This document shows positions 31,669-43,972 of a DNA stretch of 64,000 nt, piece by piece. Under the pieces are notes generated by a model. That model ran no database searches, was not told the origin of the DNA, and saw only the letters and a list, made by a program, of their open reading frames with translations. The stretch is from Undaria pinnatifida. Its lineage: Eukaryota; Sar; Phaeophyceae; Laminariales; Alariaceae. Every line of letters starts with the position of its first letter. Within the stretch, counting starts at the first letter, position 1. The DNA is taken from assembly GCA_012845835.1 (NCBI GenBank), contig JABAKD010000023.1, positions 23,499,108-23,563,107 of the forward strand. Reading direction: 5' to 3'. The position numbers and the translations under genes are program-made.

Positions 31669-32480
31669 CCGCACAATTATACGACCAGCACAGCTCAACA
31701 ACTAGACCCAGCACAGAGTAGTCAGGTAAAATTACCAGTAACCAAGGAAGAAGCCGACATCGCAAAAAAACAGGAGAGCGGCTAAAAAAAAAAAAAAACT
31801 AGCGATGAACTTGTCGCTCGGACGGGAAGGTCGTTTGCCGCGATGGGGGTGATCAGACGCGCTGCGCTGAGATTTCCGCAGCGTGGTGATTATCAAGCGT
31901 TGCAGCGGCTGAACAACGACGCGACGCGAGCCCGTGTCGTGGCCGTTGCTCGATGCACTGAGGACGCCGAAGCTTGACGATCAGCCGAAACATTCGCCGA
32001 ACAGCACAAACAAGCATCGGAAACATTCGAGCTGTTGAGTGGAATGATGTGGCAGTTGAATTGGCGGACGAAATACAGCGGAGGAAGCGCCCTGAAGCGG
32101 ACACGCGCGAAGCCCAAGCGGCACCGGAAGTCGAGGTTGAGGGGAGGAGATAGAACTGAGTTTACTATCAGTCTTATACCGCCGCCAAGTCGTGTTGGCA
32201 ACATCCGATCGGTTCGTGTTGTACCAGATGATGCCGAGCAAACTAACCAGGCGCTGCCGTGGCCAATTATGCCAAGCACCCTTCCCGAGAAAACCCATGA
32301 AAAACAAATTCTCCATGCCCGCGTTCATGGGGAGGTGGAGGACATGCAACAGACAGCCGATGCGAAACGCACATATGATGCAAGAGGGAAGCACCAGGGT
32401 GTCTGCGACATCGTCCATCCGTCGCTACTGCTGCTGCTTATCGCAAGCACTTTCGTTCCTCCTTGTTCCTATTAACAACC
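31669..32480 (+). pseudogene. Unrecognised coding relic
   Basis: After a run of A (31786-31798) a frame reads charged and Ala-rich sequence (VIRRAALRFPQRGDYQALQR, VVAVARCTEDAEA), then a stop at 31976 and FAEQHKQASETFELLSGMM. A helical, coiled-coil-like protein is suggested. Other frames continue to 32475 without a known motif. It may belong to yet another retroelement. Confidence 0.3.
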
Positions 32481-33739
32481 GGATATACTCGTCTTCTCCT
32501 TTTGCCCATCACGAGTTAATCTACTGATTGATGGAATACTTACGGTGACTTTTCGTTTGGGGCTGCTGAAATTTTGGTTTTCGGCGACGTCTGCTGTCTT
32601 CAGACTTGGTTGTGATAGGTTGAAGTTTTGAATTTCCTTTGTACTCATAGCGACCTATGGACACTCTTAGTGCTGGTACCGGCTATAAAACACACCTTAC
32701 GCGCTCTGCTAACCGTATAATGGCTTGCATGAAATATAAAGCTTAAGATCACTATACTTCCAAATATATCCATGCGCACCGTGTGTCAATTTTAACGCCA
32801 TTGTATTCGCAATATTATCTTCACAGTAGTAGATAATATCTTATCGTAACGCATGGGACATTGTTTCTTGTTTTCATGTCATCTATAATGTTTTACTAAA
32901 TATGATGTCATTACTATGTCTCATTGCAGGTTTATGTGGACTATTTGATGTGGTGAAAGAGCTCCGCATGGGCGCCGGCGATGCCGGCACCCATGCTTCG
33001 GGTAGGGTAGGGCAACACTTCGAATTGTTCCAGATCCAACATTCGATAGAGTGAAAAAAGTAACCACATACACACATAGTCCACGCCTTCAGCATGTCAG
33101 GCAATGCCAAGATTTCGATTTAGGCTAGCAATGGACTAATTGCTGCCATTCCTGAGTGAATCCGATTCCGAGCGTCATCAGATTTCGATCGGATAAATCC
33201 GACCACACGCCGACTGACCTTTTAGTCTGGCCATGAAGAGTTGTGTCGAGTTCGTTTTTATTATGTATTTACTCAATCAAGCATCCGGGGCCAGCAAGGT
33301 GACTGACCATGTCTGCTGCGTATTCTCTTCGTAGTCACTGAGAGGAGCGCACTGAGCCAGCTTCTTCTGTTATACCATGCATAGTAGTATCTAGATCCGA
33401 GCCTCGCCGACCGACTGTCTGTGTGTAGTCTGATCGTTGAGAGACGTGCTGACGATGTTCCAGGTGCGAAACACGGTATCACTGCCTTCGCCATTCAACT
33501 CCTCCAATGCTATTGCAATGCTTCTGCTTGTTGCTATAGATTGCTCACTTGTAGATACAGTACCAGACGGTACGTACAATTTTTGCAGTTAAGAATATCA
33601 GACTCGAGCTTTAGACGAAAATAAAAAGCATGGCCTTTTAGTTTGATCGCTCATTGGCCGGGGCTCGTATGATACACAAGGTAAGCGTTACCCGGGGACG
33701 ATAGGGTCACATCTCGGGATCGCAATCCACCCACACATT
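32481..33739. other. AT-rich spacer, no gene recognised
   Basis: Nothing coding was recognised on either strand. It contains the strong hairpin listed at 32966-32996. Confidence 0.4.
32966..32996. other. Strong hairpin, 14-position stem with one mismatch
   Basis: GCATGGG and GCCGGC on the left pair with GCCGGC and CCCATGC on the right around a GAT loop, with a single C/A mismatch. The flanking CTCCGCATGGGCGCC recurs at 45178, so the half-site is also found elsewhere. Function unknown; not followed by a T-run. Confidence 0.7.
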
Positions 33740-34640
33740 TACAACTCCGACAACCGGCGGATGACCACGGTTGATAGCTGCCCGCACGGCGTGGAAATCC
33801 CAACCTCGCCGGCCGATCTCTGATTGGCTGGGATTCGTATATTGAGCCAGCTCCACCTTGGGAAGATAGGGTCCCATCCCCGGTGCAGAGGTTGTTTCAT
33901 ATCTCCAAAACTTTGACCAAAGGGGGAAGAAAGCCGGGCTTTTTCGAGTCGACACTGCCCCGCACAGTATGGAAACCCCAATCCCGTTGGCTAACCGTTG
34001 ATTGCTTCAAGCTCCACAGCGTAGTCCTACGTTCTAGGAGGATGTAGAGGCCAGTTAATGGGGGGCCGTTCCGTGGCACACTGGGGAGATAGGGTCCCAT
34101 CCCAGTCCATAAATTCCCCGAATCTACAGCACCAACAACGCGGGAACGATAGCGATGATTTCCCGGGTCGACACCGCCTCACGCGGTGTGGAAACCCACA
34201 CCATATTGGCTCACCGATGATTGGCTGGCTCTCGGACATAAGGACAGCGCCACCACGGAAGGACAAGACTCCCATGCTCGTTTCAGAAGTCCTTACGAAC
34301 CGGGGACGAAAAACGAGTTCTTCCGGGTCGACACAGCCACGCATCGTGGGAAAACCCTATTCACATTGGCTTATCGCTAATTAGCTAGGTAGCCCGTAGA
34401 GCCCGCGCCACCCAGGGAGGATTTAGGCCAGCCAGGGGAGGGGGGGGCGTACCGACGCACCCGATGACGATATGGCCCCATCCTCGTGCCAGAAATCCTT
34501 CCATACCTGATCAATTCCAACATACCGGGGACGAAAACCGACTTATCCCGGGTCGACACCACTCCGCACGGTGTGGAATCCCTAGCTGAGGGTCGTTCAT
34601 AACGCTCGCGCCACAGAATTTGGCCCAACCCCCGGTTCAG
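33740..34640. repeat. Degenerate satellite, ~160-220-bp units, five copies
   Basis: The core CGGGTCGACAC...CGCACGGTGTGGAAACCC recurs near 33775, 33951, 34171, 34331 and 34555, each followed by TTGGCT(A/C)ACCG(A/T)TGATTGGCT-like sequence and GATAGGGTCCCATCCC. Unit length varies through indels. Frames on both strands are open by repetition only. Confidence 0.85.
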
Positions 34641-34787
34641 AAATCCTCCAAGGTATAGTTACAACTAAAATAAAATGGAGCCACTCGTACTGCTGTATTT
34701 CTATTTAAATGCCCCCGCCCTGGTACGCTGACATTTCAATTGAGCCCCCGCCTCGAAAGGAACCCAACCTCCCGGTACCCGATGGAT

Positions 34788-35013
34788 CGGCTCAGCTGGG
34801 GCTCGTGGATAGAGCAAATAAACACCACTAAAAGTTCAGCAAGTTCAATGACTATCATCTCATGTACTAGCCTGTAACTATTAGAAAGAAGTTGTACAGT
34901 CGGCTCAGCTGGGGCTCGTGGATAGAGCAAATAAACACCACTAAAAGTTCAGCAAGTTCAATGACTATCATCTCATGTACTAGCCTGAAATTATTAGAAA
35001 GAAGTTGTACAGT
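34788..35013. repeat. 113-bp tandem duplication, almost exact
   Basis: Copies 34788-34900 and 34901-35013 start CGGCTCAGCTGGGGCTCG and end GAAGTTGTACAGT. Only about two differences were seen, so the duplication is recent. Confidence 0.95.
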
Positions 35014-36090
35014 CAAGATGAATCAATTGCATAATTCATAGCATCATTGAGTCCAGATCGAGTGCGAGATCGGTGCAACTTGCTTTGGTATCGTATTATA
35101 GCAGCAGGAATAAATGCACGTCAAAAAAAAAAACATCCAGCAATCAGCAGCAAGGAGCACAATTGTCAAGTAAGAAGCACACAAAATTAACTGTCCACTA
35201 AGCTACATACCAACACGACACCCGCTTCCAGTTGACCGGCAAACGACCAAAACGGCAGCAACGGAGACAGGCGCCACAGCAACAGCACGACTTCCACACC
35301 GCCTATACTGTTCCAAAGAGTCCTGGGGAGAGGGCAACCCGCCGATGCCATACCGGGACGAATGCATGCAACTGGTTTCGTCCGTGGATACCGTCTACTA
35401 CGACCTTTGCTTGGCGCAGCTTAAAAAGAGAACGATGTTTTCCCTTGTTTTTCATGTCGAAAAGTTATTCCCTGTTTTTTTGGTACACCCTCCCCATACC
35501 ATATACGTCCAGACTCAAAGAAACGCTCGAGAGTACGGTCAGACAAAGAGCGTGTGTGCTCTTACTCGTTCCCATATAATACTTGCACGAGTACAAACTC
35601 ATATATGTGTGTGTGTCCACATGCCCAAACTCGTGAAATACCACCCTCGAGGCCGGGACAAAGCAACTCGTACCGCTGCTGCGTGGCTTTTTCTGGCGCA
35701 GTACTCTTATCACTACCTCCTCGTTTAAGCCATGCATGCACTTGCCATCTATCCACATAGTCTATGTACGTACCGAAATTCAAAAGAAAGTACACTACTG
35801 TGGATACCTAACGCAGTACTACAGCACTATGGGGTCTTGTTAAACAGTACAAATTATTTGTTTAGGGTCAAAATATCAAAATGATGTCAATTTGGAAATG
35901 CCTTCCCATGTTTTATTTAATCAACCTCTTCATACGTCAAGATCCAAATAAAAGCTCGAGAGTACCGTCCAAAATACAAAATGTTAGTCACTTCTCGCTT
36001 GTCTCCCGCAGCCCCCATACGCGTTCACAGCCAGGTATGGAACGGATAAGGCATGGCGACGGGCGTTGGAGCCGCCCCTCGAAGACAGCG
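35014..36090. other. No gene recognised
   Basis: Overlapping frames at 35232-35760 lack a known motif. A related block (CGTC(A/C)AGA(C/T)...GCTCGAGAGTACGGTC) occurs at 35505 and 35935, suggesting worn duplication of about 430 bp. Confidence 0.4.
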
Positions 36091-36820
36091 CTCGAACGAA
36101 GCGATTTGACCGAGAAATTCGAGGTTCGATAATTCCATACTGAGGCCGAGACAAAAAACAACTCCGTGCCAATCCCTGTCTTCTCAGATTCATATAATTT
36201 TATATAGAGATACCAGGGGGGCTGCCGCCCGACTTGGCTCGGCGCATGCCCGTAATAATCGAGGATGCATGAGACATGTGTTCTGCGCTCGAACGAAGCG
36301 ACTTGACCGAGAAATTCAAGGTTCGATAATTCCATGCTGAGGCCGAGACGAAGAAAGAGTGCTTGCCAATCCCTGCCTTCTCAAATTCGTCTCATTTTAT
36401 ATAGAGATACCAGCGGGGCTGCCGCCCGCCTTGACTCGGCGCATGTCCGTAAAAATCGAGGATGCATAACACGTGTGTTACAAGCTCGAACGAAGCAATT
36501 TGATCGAGAAATTCGAGGTTCGATAATTCCATGCTGAGGCCGAGACGAGAATAACTCCTTGCCAATCCCTGTCTTCTCAAATTCGTCAAATTGAGGTGCG
36601 ACAATTTCATACTGAGGCCAACACGAAAATAAGTCCTTGCCAATCCCTGTCTCCTCCAATTCGTCTCGCTTTATATAAAGATACCAGGGGGGCTGCCGCC
36701 CGCCTTGGCTCCGCGCATGCCAGTAATAATCGAGGATGCATAAGACATGTGTTATGCCTTGGCTCGGCGCTTGCCTGTAATAATTGAGGATGCATAAGAC
36801 ATGTGTTATAAGTATAGGAT
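36091..36820. repeat. 197-bp satellite, three full copies and fragments
   Basis: CTCGAACGAAGCGA(T/C)TTGA starts units at 36091, 36288 and 36485 (exact 197-bp spacing). Each unit carries TATAGAGATACCAG, GGGGCTGCCGCCCG and AATCGAGGATGCATAA. Two shortened units follow to about 36820. Confidence 0.95.
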
Positions 36821-38815
36821 TATAGGTAAATCGAGGCTGTACATGCGACAACACTGCCAAGGACGGCATTCAAATAAATCGTGTTTAAACAAAGAAAAAA
36901 AAGACTGGAATAAGGTGCAATAAACCGCAGCAACAATCTGCGTCAAAAGGCACACGATGACAAACAACAACAACAGTAGCAGCAGCCCCCGCACAACTCG
37001 TATGTACTTGTAATTCCACCAACAGCAGGAGCGGCAGCTGCGGCAGTTCGACAAAAGCACAAGCATTATTTCCTGTAAAATAACATCCATACGATGATAC
37101 TTTCACTTTTCCTTGCGCCGATAAATATTATTTTGTTCTTTAAGAACAAAAAGAAGGGGAGGGGGAAAAGAATAAGAAAAAAAAGGATCGGATGATGTAC
37201 ACACCGAGGCTCGAACCCACAGGAAAGGAAACAAATACACAAATAAAAAATATTGAATTCACCGAGACTCGCGGCCAACGACTAACAATCGTTCGGGGCT
37301 ACCCTTCAAGCTACTGTTGTACGATTACTACTGGGACACCATTTTGTATTATTGTACATACGGTTATGCAAACATACGCACTTTATATTACGCAACAGAA
37401 ATTTGGCAAAAACACGATTTTTTAGGGGCTGTCACGACACGAAGCGAGAACGGCCGAGGCCGCCGCCGGCAGAGTTGGGAGGGGTGAGCAAGGTGATGCA
37501 CGTCCAGAAGACAGCGTGCCAAGAAGTAGACCTAAGCTCGTCTTATCTCGAAAACGACTCAAAACCTGGTCTCAATCGGTCCTCTCGATCGCTCAGACGA
37601 CATGGCTAACATGTTTATACATGGACATACAACGAAAACAAGCCGCATCAGCGGCGCAGTCCAACGACAAACAAACGGCAAATCGTAGACGTACAGCATG
37701 CATACATAAAGTAACAGTAGCAGCAACGCCATACAACTCTTACGTGCGTGTAAATTCAAAAAAAAAAGGAAACACCACGCCGCAGCAGCGGCAGCAACGT
37801 CAGTGCGTCAAACAGCAAGCAGTATCCAGTGTAATATGCATAGTATATTCACTTTGGGCCGGTACCCGGTACATGTAGGCACAGAAAAAGAAAGGGCAAA
37901 AAAAAAAAAAGTAACGGAATACCTGATGCACATCGAGGCACAAACACAAACGTGAGAAAAATAACACACACCTGAAAAAAAAACAGCAAAAGCAGCAGAA
38001 GCGGCAGTCCAACGACAAACGGCAAGGCGTGGGAGAGTAGAACATACACAGCATTAAGAGCAGCAACGCTGCACAACTCTTACGTGCGTGGAAAATCAAC
38101 ATCTAGCTGCAGCAGCGACAGCACCAGCAGAACAACAAGCAGCAAGCAGTACCTTGTGTAATATGCAAAAATACTACCTGGGATAAAATACGTATTATAG
38201 CGGTTACTTTTTGTAGGAGTTATATACGTTCAAAATATGATGCCTCTATAAAATGTAATTTGGCTTGCCATGGCATCTATATAAAATGCTAATGTTATTA
38301 TATAAAATCACTCTAAAAACGTCAGCTGTAAGTTCGACAAATAGGGTCGATGCCCATCGTTGCAAGCTGCGTAGTACACCGGTCGCCCGTTTTCATTAAC
38401 AATACGTTTCCTTGCAGGTTTTACGTTAATTATTTCTGGTGGTATTGTTCGAAGAATGTGTTTCGTAAATACCGCTCATGTTGTCGTTGGTATTGTTCTA
38501 CTAGTTCAGGTATTTAATATATTGCTGGTAACACCGACGAATCATAACAACTTAGTAAAGTACCTTGGGACGTATGAGTAGAGTAGTAGCTGCCATTATA
38601 ACAATTTGCTGTTCACCCTGACAACATCCGTACGTAGGAGTAATATATTGTCAAAGGATAATACATCTCTACAAACGAGCGGCCGGTGTATCACGCAGCT
38701 TAGAAGATAAGAATCGACCCGAAATCTATCGAACTCACAGCTGGTGTGTTTAAAACAATTTATAATACTAATATGTTCACTTCACGCAGGCAGTCTCCTG
38801 CACTACTTGCTTTTT
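36821..38815. repeat. CAG/CAA-rich dispersed repeat cluster
   Basis: A family block (ACAACTCTTACGTGCGTG followed by CAGCAGCGGCAGCA and AGCAAGCAGTA(C/T)) occurs near 36990, 37735 and 38075, and again at 44325. A perfect palindrome with 10-bp arms (TTTTGTTCTT, one-base spacer) sits at 37131-37151. A-runs are common. No gene was recognised; 38150-38740 is AT-rich and featureless. Confidence 0.55.
37427..37605 (+). repeat. Dispersed repeat R, copy 1
   Basis: Matches 44090-44270 and 63835-63990 in the same orientation. In one plus-strand frame all copies can be read alike (ACQEVDLSSS, then DSKPGLNRSSRSL here), so the repeat may derive from a coding exon of an element. No domain is recognised. Confidence 0.75.
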
Positions 38816-38817
38816 TC

Positions 38818-39083
38818 GTGGAAGTTCATGAAAGCTTCCGTGGAAGCTTCCACCGCTTCCATGGAAGTTTTAATGGAAGTTATGGAAGCGTCCATGAAAA
38901 AAAAACGGAAGCTTCCACGAAAGCTTCCGCGAAAGCTTCGATAGAAGCAGCTTTCACGAAAGCTTCTGCGAAACCTTCCATGGAAGTAGCTTCCACGAAA
39001 GCTTCCACGGAAGCTTTCATGGAAGTAGTGGAGGCTTCCATGGAGGCGATGAAGGCTTCCATGGAAGCTTTCATGAGCTTCCA
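38818..39083. repeat. 12-bp palindromic minisatellite (GGAAGCTTCCAC)
   Basis: About 22 degenerate monomers of GGAAGCTTCC(A/G)(C/T). The monomer core is its own reverse complement, so the array can fold at many registers. Because 12 is a multiple of 3, both strands stay open (a 167-codon plus-strand frame from 38746 and a 103-codon minus-strand frame), which explains the frames without a gene. Confidence 0.9.
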
Positions 39084-39637
39084 CCAAAATACAGATAGTG
39101 GCAGGTGGCCCCACGCAGCTTGCAAATATGAGTATATCGACCCTAAACTTATCGAACTCACATCTTATTTTTCTCTTTTTTTCATGGTCTGGCTTGTTTT
39201 GTTGTGTTCTCGTACCCGGTACGCTAGCATTTCACTTGCTTTACCTTGATGAATTGCGACTGTTAGGTTTGCTCTGGTTCAAACACCGCGACCACATAAT
39301 TTGTATCTCTCTACGATGAAGAATCAGTACGAACACTGGGTGTACTGACGTCTTCAAGTAAAAAGAACGTTTTAATGTGAAGAGAACACACACAGCTGAC
39401 GTGCTCAGAATACTTATATTAAATATCTTCGCTTCTGGCCGGTAGCCGGTACGTGCGGCACAAAAAATAGTAAACAAAGCCAAACCCGACAACGAACAAA
39501 AAAAGTTAATATTGGATACACATCAAGGCTCAACAACAAACAAAAAAATAGAAAAATACCTGCAAAAAAAAAGGAAACAAACTATTGGCAGGCGTCGAAC
39601 TCGCTACTGGCGAATACGAACAGAACAGTGCGCACTT
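39084..39637. other. No gene recognised
   Basis: AT-rich. A block ATCGACCC(T/G)AAA..TATCGAACTCAC at 39137 repeats one at 38711. A-runs at 39490-39575. Confidence 0.4.
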
Positions 39638-40094
39638 TAAAAGATCTAGTATGTGCAGCCTGCCTGATGAGCAGCGTTTTCATGCAATCTACGGAGATAT
39701 GATTCATGATTAACGTATGTACGAATATTATAGGATATTTTGGTATTGGGAAAAGAGTTAATTCTAATGGATGGTGGTGTGTTGTCAGAATGGTAGCCAC
39801 CCCGCTGGAAACATGCCTTCTATGGTATGTTTGGTTCAGGGTTGATTCCGATAGAATACGCCCACCATATTTCAATCTTGTTTTGGTCTAGTTTTGGTCT
39901 GGTGTGGTCGCCTTCTGGCCGATCTTGACTCATACGTCTTGATTGTGATAATATACTCGGATGTACGCCACGATAATATAGTACATAATGATCAACTCCT
40001 GGGACGTATTTTTATCCGCTGCCACCGCGCAACCAAGGCCCCCACATACGGTAAGCAACGCGAGCAAGCCGACCCTGAGCATAAGTTTATCCCA
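39638..40094 (+). repeat. 457-bp direct repeat, left copy
   Basis: Matches 43514-43972 at an offset of 3,876 bp with scattered substitutions and few indels. Shared blocks include CGTATGTACGAA(T/C)ATTATAGG, CACCCCGCTGGAAACATGCC and ATAATGATCAACTCCT-like sequence. No coding motif. Confidence 0.95.
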
Positions 40095-41705
40095 TAAAAC
40101 TAGTGCGATGTTCATCGAGAACCGTGCTCGGGTAGAGGAACGCGCAGGACGGCTGATTCACCACGCATTTTTTCCGGGCTGCTTCAGGACCGATTTTTCC
40201 TTGACATCGACCACCCCCCCACACTACAGTGACGGAACCCGTACGTAAACCAGCAGCAACATAGACCAAGACCATCGAGACGCAGCCTACGACAGCCATA
40301 TACAGGAAGAGGCAGAGCATCAGGGATGGATAGCATGAGCCAGAAGAGCTACGGTCCTTCACCTGCTAGCCAGACCTCCTCGTACGTGCTTGCATTGAGC
40401 GAGCAATTTTGGGGTTGACTTTAGAGCTGCGATTACGAGCAGTTATGCGCGACGATGATGGGGGCAAAAGAGGGATGGCTGTGGAAGGACAGCCGGCGAA
40501 CCAAATGGGGATGGGCGTGAAGGAGAAGCATGTGCACAGCAGGGGATTTGGGGAAGGTCAAGGGGGGAAGCGAGCAGGACAGAGCAAGAGAGGAAAGGGT
40601 CATCCAAACTTCCATGCATAGGCGCGTACTCATCTTCTTGATTTCTGTGTTGTTCCATATTTCTCTCCCGAGTTAATTGAGTTGATTGATATGTTGTTTT
40701 ATATGTGCGTATCAGTTGGTACGTATAGTGGCGTTTGTAGCTGAAAAGTTCAAGTGGATTGTTCGTTTTTCAAGGCACATACTATACATATAATAATACG
40801 ACATGATTCATTTTAGGGTCGGATAGAAGTTCGCAAGACTTACGTGGTACATCGATAGCCTACGTACTGGCTCATTGATGAATTAATATTTCATTCCTAG
40901 GAGTATTTAATGTTTTTTGCTCGGCGCAGTTGGTAGTTCTACGAATAATAACATTGGTACCGAAAGCACGTGGAACTGAGTACCGAGGGAATGAACGCCA
41001 AGCAGGGGATTGGTAATATATATATATATATTGCTGGTATTTTGGAATGCAACACTTACTCCTTAGCGAACATCAGAGATATGAGTGTCTTTACTTGATG
41101 TGTACATTTGACAAGTGGTGCTGGTGCGCATTGCAGCAGTAGCTCTGATGTAGTTCATATCTCAAGGGTGGTCATGGGATTGAATGGGACGGGCATGTGG
41201 GACGGGGATGGGATGGGATGGGATGGGACGGCAATCCCACAGTGATATTCGTGCTGCCCATCCCATCCCATTCCCATCACATCGCGAACTCCTACCCCAC
41301 TTGCTCCCACATAACCGATAAATCTCCGCTGTCGTCCCACCTGCTTCCCATCCCATCATTGGCACAGCTACTCCCGTCCCAACCCCGCTGTCAACGCAGC
41401 TACTCCCGGAACTCTTGGCGCGAGACTTACCCATCCAAATAGAGCATATTCCTTCCACAAATAGAATGTTCTGCAGCATTCAGGACACACACAACAGTCA
41501 TTGAAAGTACAACAGAATCTTCGGGGGATATCATATACGGAGTATTTCATAATATATACGTATATATATTGGAATCTCCGATGTTCATCCGCACTGCGGA
41601 CAGGCAGCAGGGAAACACACACAGCCCTATGGCGGACCCTACCGGCGGCGGGACTACCACTCGCTGTAGAGGGCTCAGGGCCATAGTGGCACACGCTCCA
41701 CTTAA
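40095..41705. other. No gene recognised; G-rich pentanucleotide run
   Basis: At 41199-41230 a (GGGAT)4-like run gives four or more GGG tracts and a possible G-quadruplex; the complementary CCCATCCCATCCCATT lies at 41256-41272, so a hairpin is an alternative. A (TA)8 run is at 41018-41032. Short frames near 40409-40660 show no motif. The left part of the LINE 3' UTR may reach down to about 41450. Confidence 0.5.
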
Positions 41706-42383
41706 TTAGTCGAACTCGTACCTTGCCACACGATCTGCCATTTCGTTCCTGCATTCATCTATAGCTGTATCAGTACGGCCGCCTCTCCCCTCCCCCCGCC
41801 CCCCCGGTTTCCCTTGGTTGCTGCTCTTGGCGTCCCCTGCTGTGAGACGTTGCCAGCTCTTCTTCGCCTCGGCCCTGTACCATCTCGTCATGAAGCGGTC
41901 CGCCGTGTCGACAATCCCCCGGTGCCAGTTGTCACACTTCTTAGCCGCCCCCGGCCATACTCCGAACAGTAAAGGGGAGCTATCCGTGGATCCCTCGGAT
42001 GCTTCCACTACCTTGATGTCGTCTACCAGACACTGGGCCCAGTTCGTTTCTGGTCGGCCTCGTCCCGGGTTCACCGCACCAGGCATCGTCCAGAACATCA
42101 TGCGATGGGTCAGTCGCTCATTGGCCGTCCGTTGTACGGCTCCCGCAAAAAAAAGGCGCCGTTTGCGGATATCAACGCTCTCACATTGTGCCTTCTCGAG
42201 AGCCTTGGTGTACGACATGCGGTGGTCGATGCGCTGTCGGCGCTGAAGGCCAATGATCCTTAAGAAGAGGTTATGGTGTGCCGTTCGAAGTTTAGCGAAG
42301 TGTTCCAGGCCGAGAGCCCAAGTCACACACCCGTACAGCAGGGTCTCCATCACCTAGGTCTTTAGCAGACGCACCTTTAACAT
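41706..42383 (-). pseudogene. LINE reverse-transcriptase protein, C-terminal fragment
   Basis: The minus-strand frame reads LLYGCVTWALGLEHFAKL, RTAHHNLFLRIIG, RRQRIDHRMSY, then RRRLFFAGAVQRTANERL and a Trp/Arg-rich end (DTADRFMTRWYRAEAKKSW). The LLYGC-(E/V)TW motif followed by HH..LLRI(I/L)G and RR..FAG is the usual end of RT ORFs in non-LTR retrotransposons. Sense extends upstream through an in-frame TAG (near 42355) to about 42383, where similarity stops. The copy is therefore 5'-truncated, as LINEs commonly are. The RT catalytic motif is absent. Confidence 0.87.
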
Positions 42384-43513
42384 GAATTAGTGCGTGCTAA
42401 ATAAGAGCATTAATATTATAATTTGGATATATGTCGTAGCCCACCCGTGCCTGAACTGATAGTAAGACCACATACAAGTAGTTCCCCCTTGTCATGAAAC
42501 AGCAGAGAATTGATCAGCTATGCTCCTTGCTTGGCAGATAGGGTACCATGGATGGTGGGATTTACCACCACCAGGTACTTTTATGGGACTCTTTGGTTTG
42601 TTTAGGGATTTTGTGGACTTGTGCCATCTATTATTGAGGATGCCAGGTGTTACGAAGGTATACATGGTAATATTGGGTGGTGAAACGTATGTGAATATCT
42701 TGTGGATGATCTGTTCATGCATTCGTAACATCGGTGACTACTCGCTGCGAAAGTATACGCCCATATGCACGTATGCTACAAATCTAATTTATGGTATGTT
42801 GACTTTATTTGTGGTATGATATCATTAATTAGGTGTTTTCCCGATGGGAGTTCTGGGGCAATCCTCATATCGGTATGATAGGCGATGTGATGTTTGTTTG
42901 AATGATGCTATAGTCGGTGCTAACAACGGACCTGTCGTCGGTTCTGCTGGTACCCGTGACAAGGCGTTGTGCCTCGTTGAGCGGACACGTCGATTCGAAC
43001 GATGCGCCTGTACTGATGATCAAAAAAATGGTGATTTAGCTATAATAGGCTTGGGGGGGATATTGGATTTTAGTTTTTGACGCTGTTATATGTTTGGGTT
43101 TGGAATTTCTGACAGGTCATATCCGGGGGCTATTGGTGATATTTCGGAGAAGGAATCATGAGGTTATATTTTGAATTTTTGTGTTTTAGGCATTTGCTTC
43201 AAACATATGCAGATAGAATAAGGCAAACATATTTTTTAGTCGGGAAAACATAATTCCGTGCGCAGAAAAAGGATGAACGTCGTAGTCTTCTTGACCCTGG
43301 CATTAGCAGGGGAGTCACCGGCCTGTATCCTTCACGAGGGTATACACAGCGCGTAACACGCACGATGGAAGTATCGCACGCAGCTTGGAAAGTGCACTCC
43401 TGATTAAAACAAAAAAAAATGTCATCTCACAGCTGAAGTGTATTTTTCATTGTTTATAAAATATTTCAGACGTAGAGGCACTGCTGTCAAGGCAAACATC
43501 CAAGCAGGTGGGA
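42384..43513. other. No gene recognised
   Basis: AT-rich. The 99-codon plus-strand frame at 42520 and the 78-codon frame at 42844 show no motif. Confidence 0.4.
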
Positions 43514-43972
43514 TAAAAGATCTAGTACTTGCAGCCTGCCTGATGAGAAGTTTGTTCATGTAATCTACGGAGATGTGATTCATGATTAACGTATGTACGA
43601 ACATTATAGGATATTTCGGTATTGGAAAAATGAGTTTATTCTATTGGAGGGTGGTGTGTTGTCAGAATGTCAGCCACCCCGCTGGAAACATGCCTGCTAT
43701 GGTATGTTTGGTTCAGGGTTAATTCCGATGGAATGCGCCCACCATAGTTTAGTCTTGTTTCGGTCTAGTGTTGGTCCGGTGTGTGGTCGCCTTCTGGCCG
43801 CTCTTGACTCATATGTCTTGATTGTGATAATCTACACGTACGTAAGCCACGATAATATAATACACAATGATCAACTCCTCGGACTTCTTTATATCCGCTG
43901 CCACCGCGAAACCAAGGCCCCCACATAAGGTGGGCCATGCGGGCAAGCCGACTCTGAGCATAGGTTATCCCA
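43514..43972 (+). repeat. 457-bp direct repeat, right copy
   Basis: Partner of 39638-40094. After 43972 the two loci diverge. Confidence 0.95.

Noticed and set aside
37200..37285. tRNA-like gene on the minus strand (GGGTTCGAGCCTC B box, TTGGCCGCGAG A box)
   Set aside because: The T stem does not pair properly and no acceptor stem is found; at most a SINE relic or chance.
38746..39249. 167-residue ORF with Ala/Ser/Lys repeats
   Set aside because: Produced by the palindromic 12-bp minisatellite, open on both strands.
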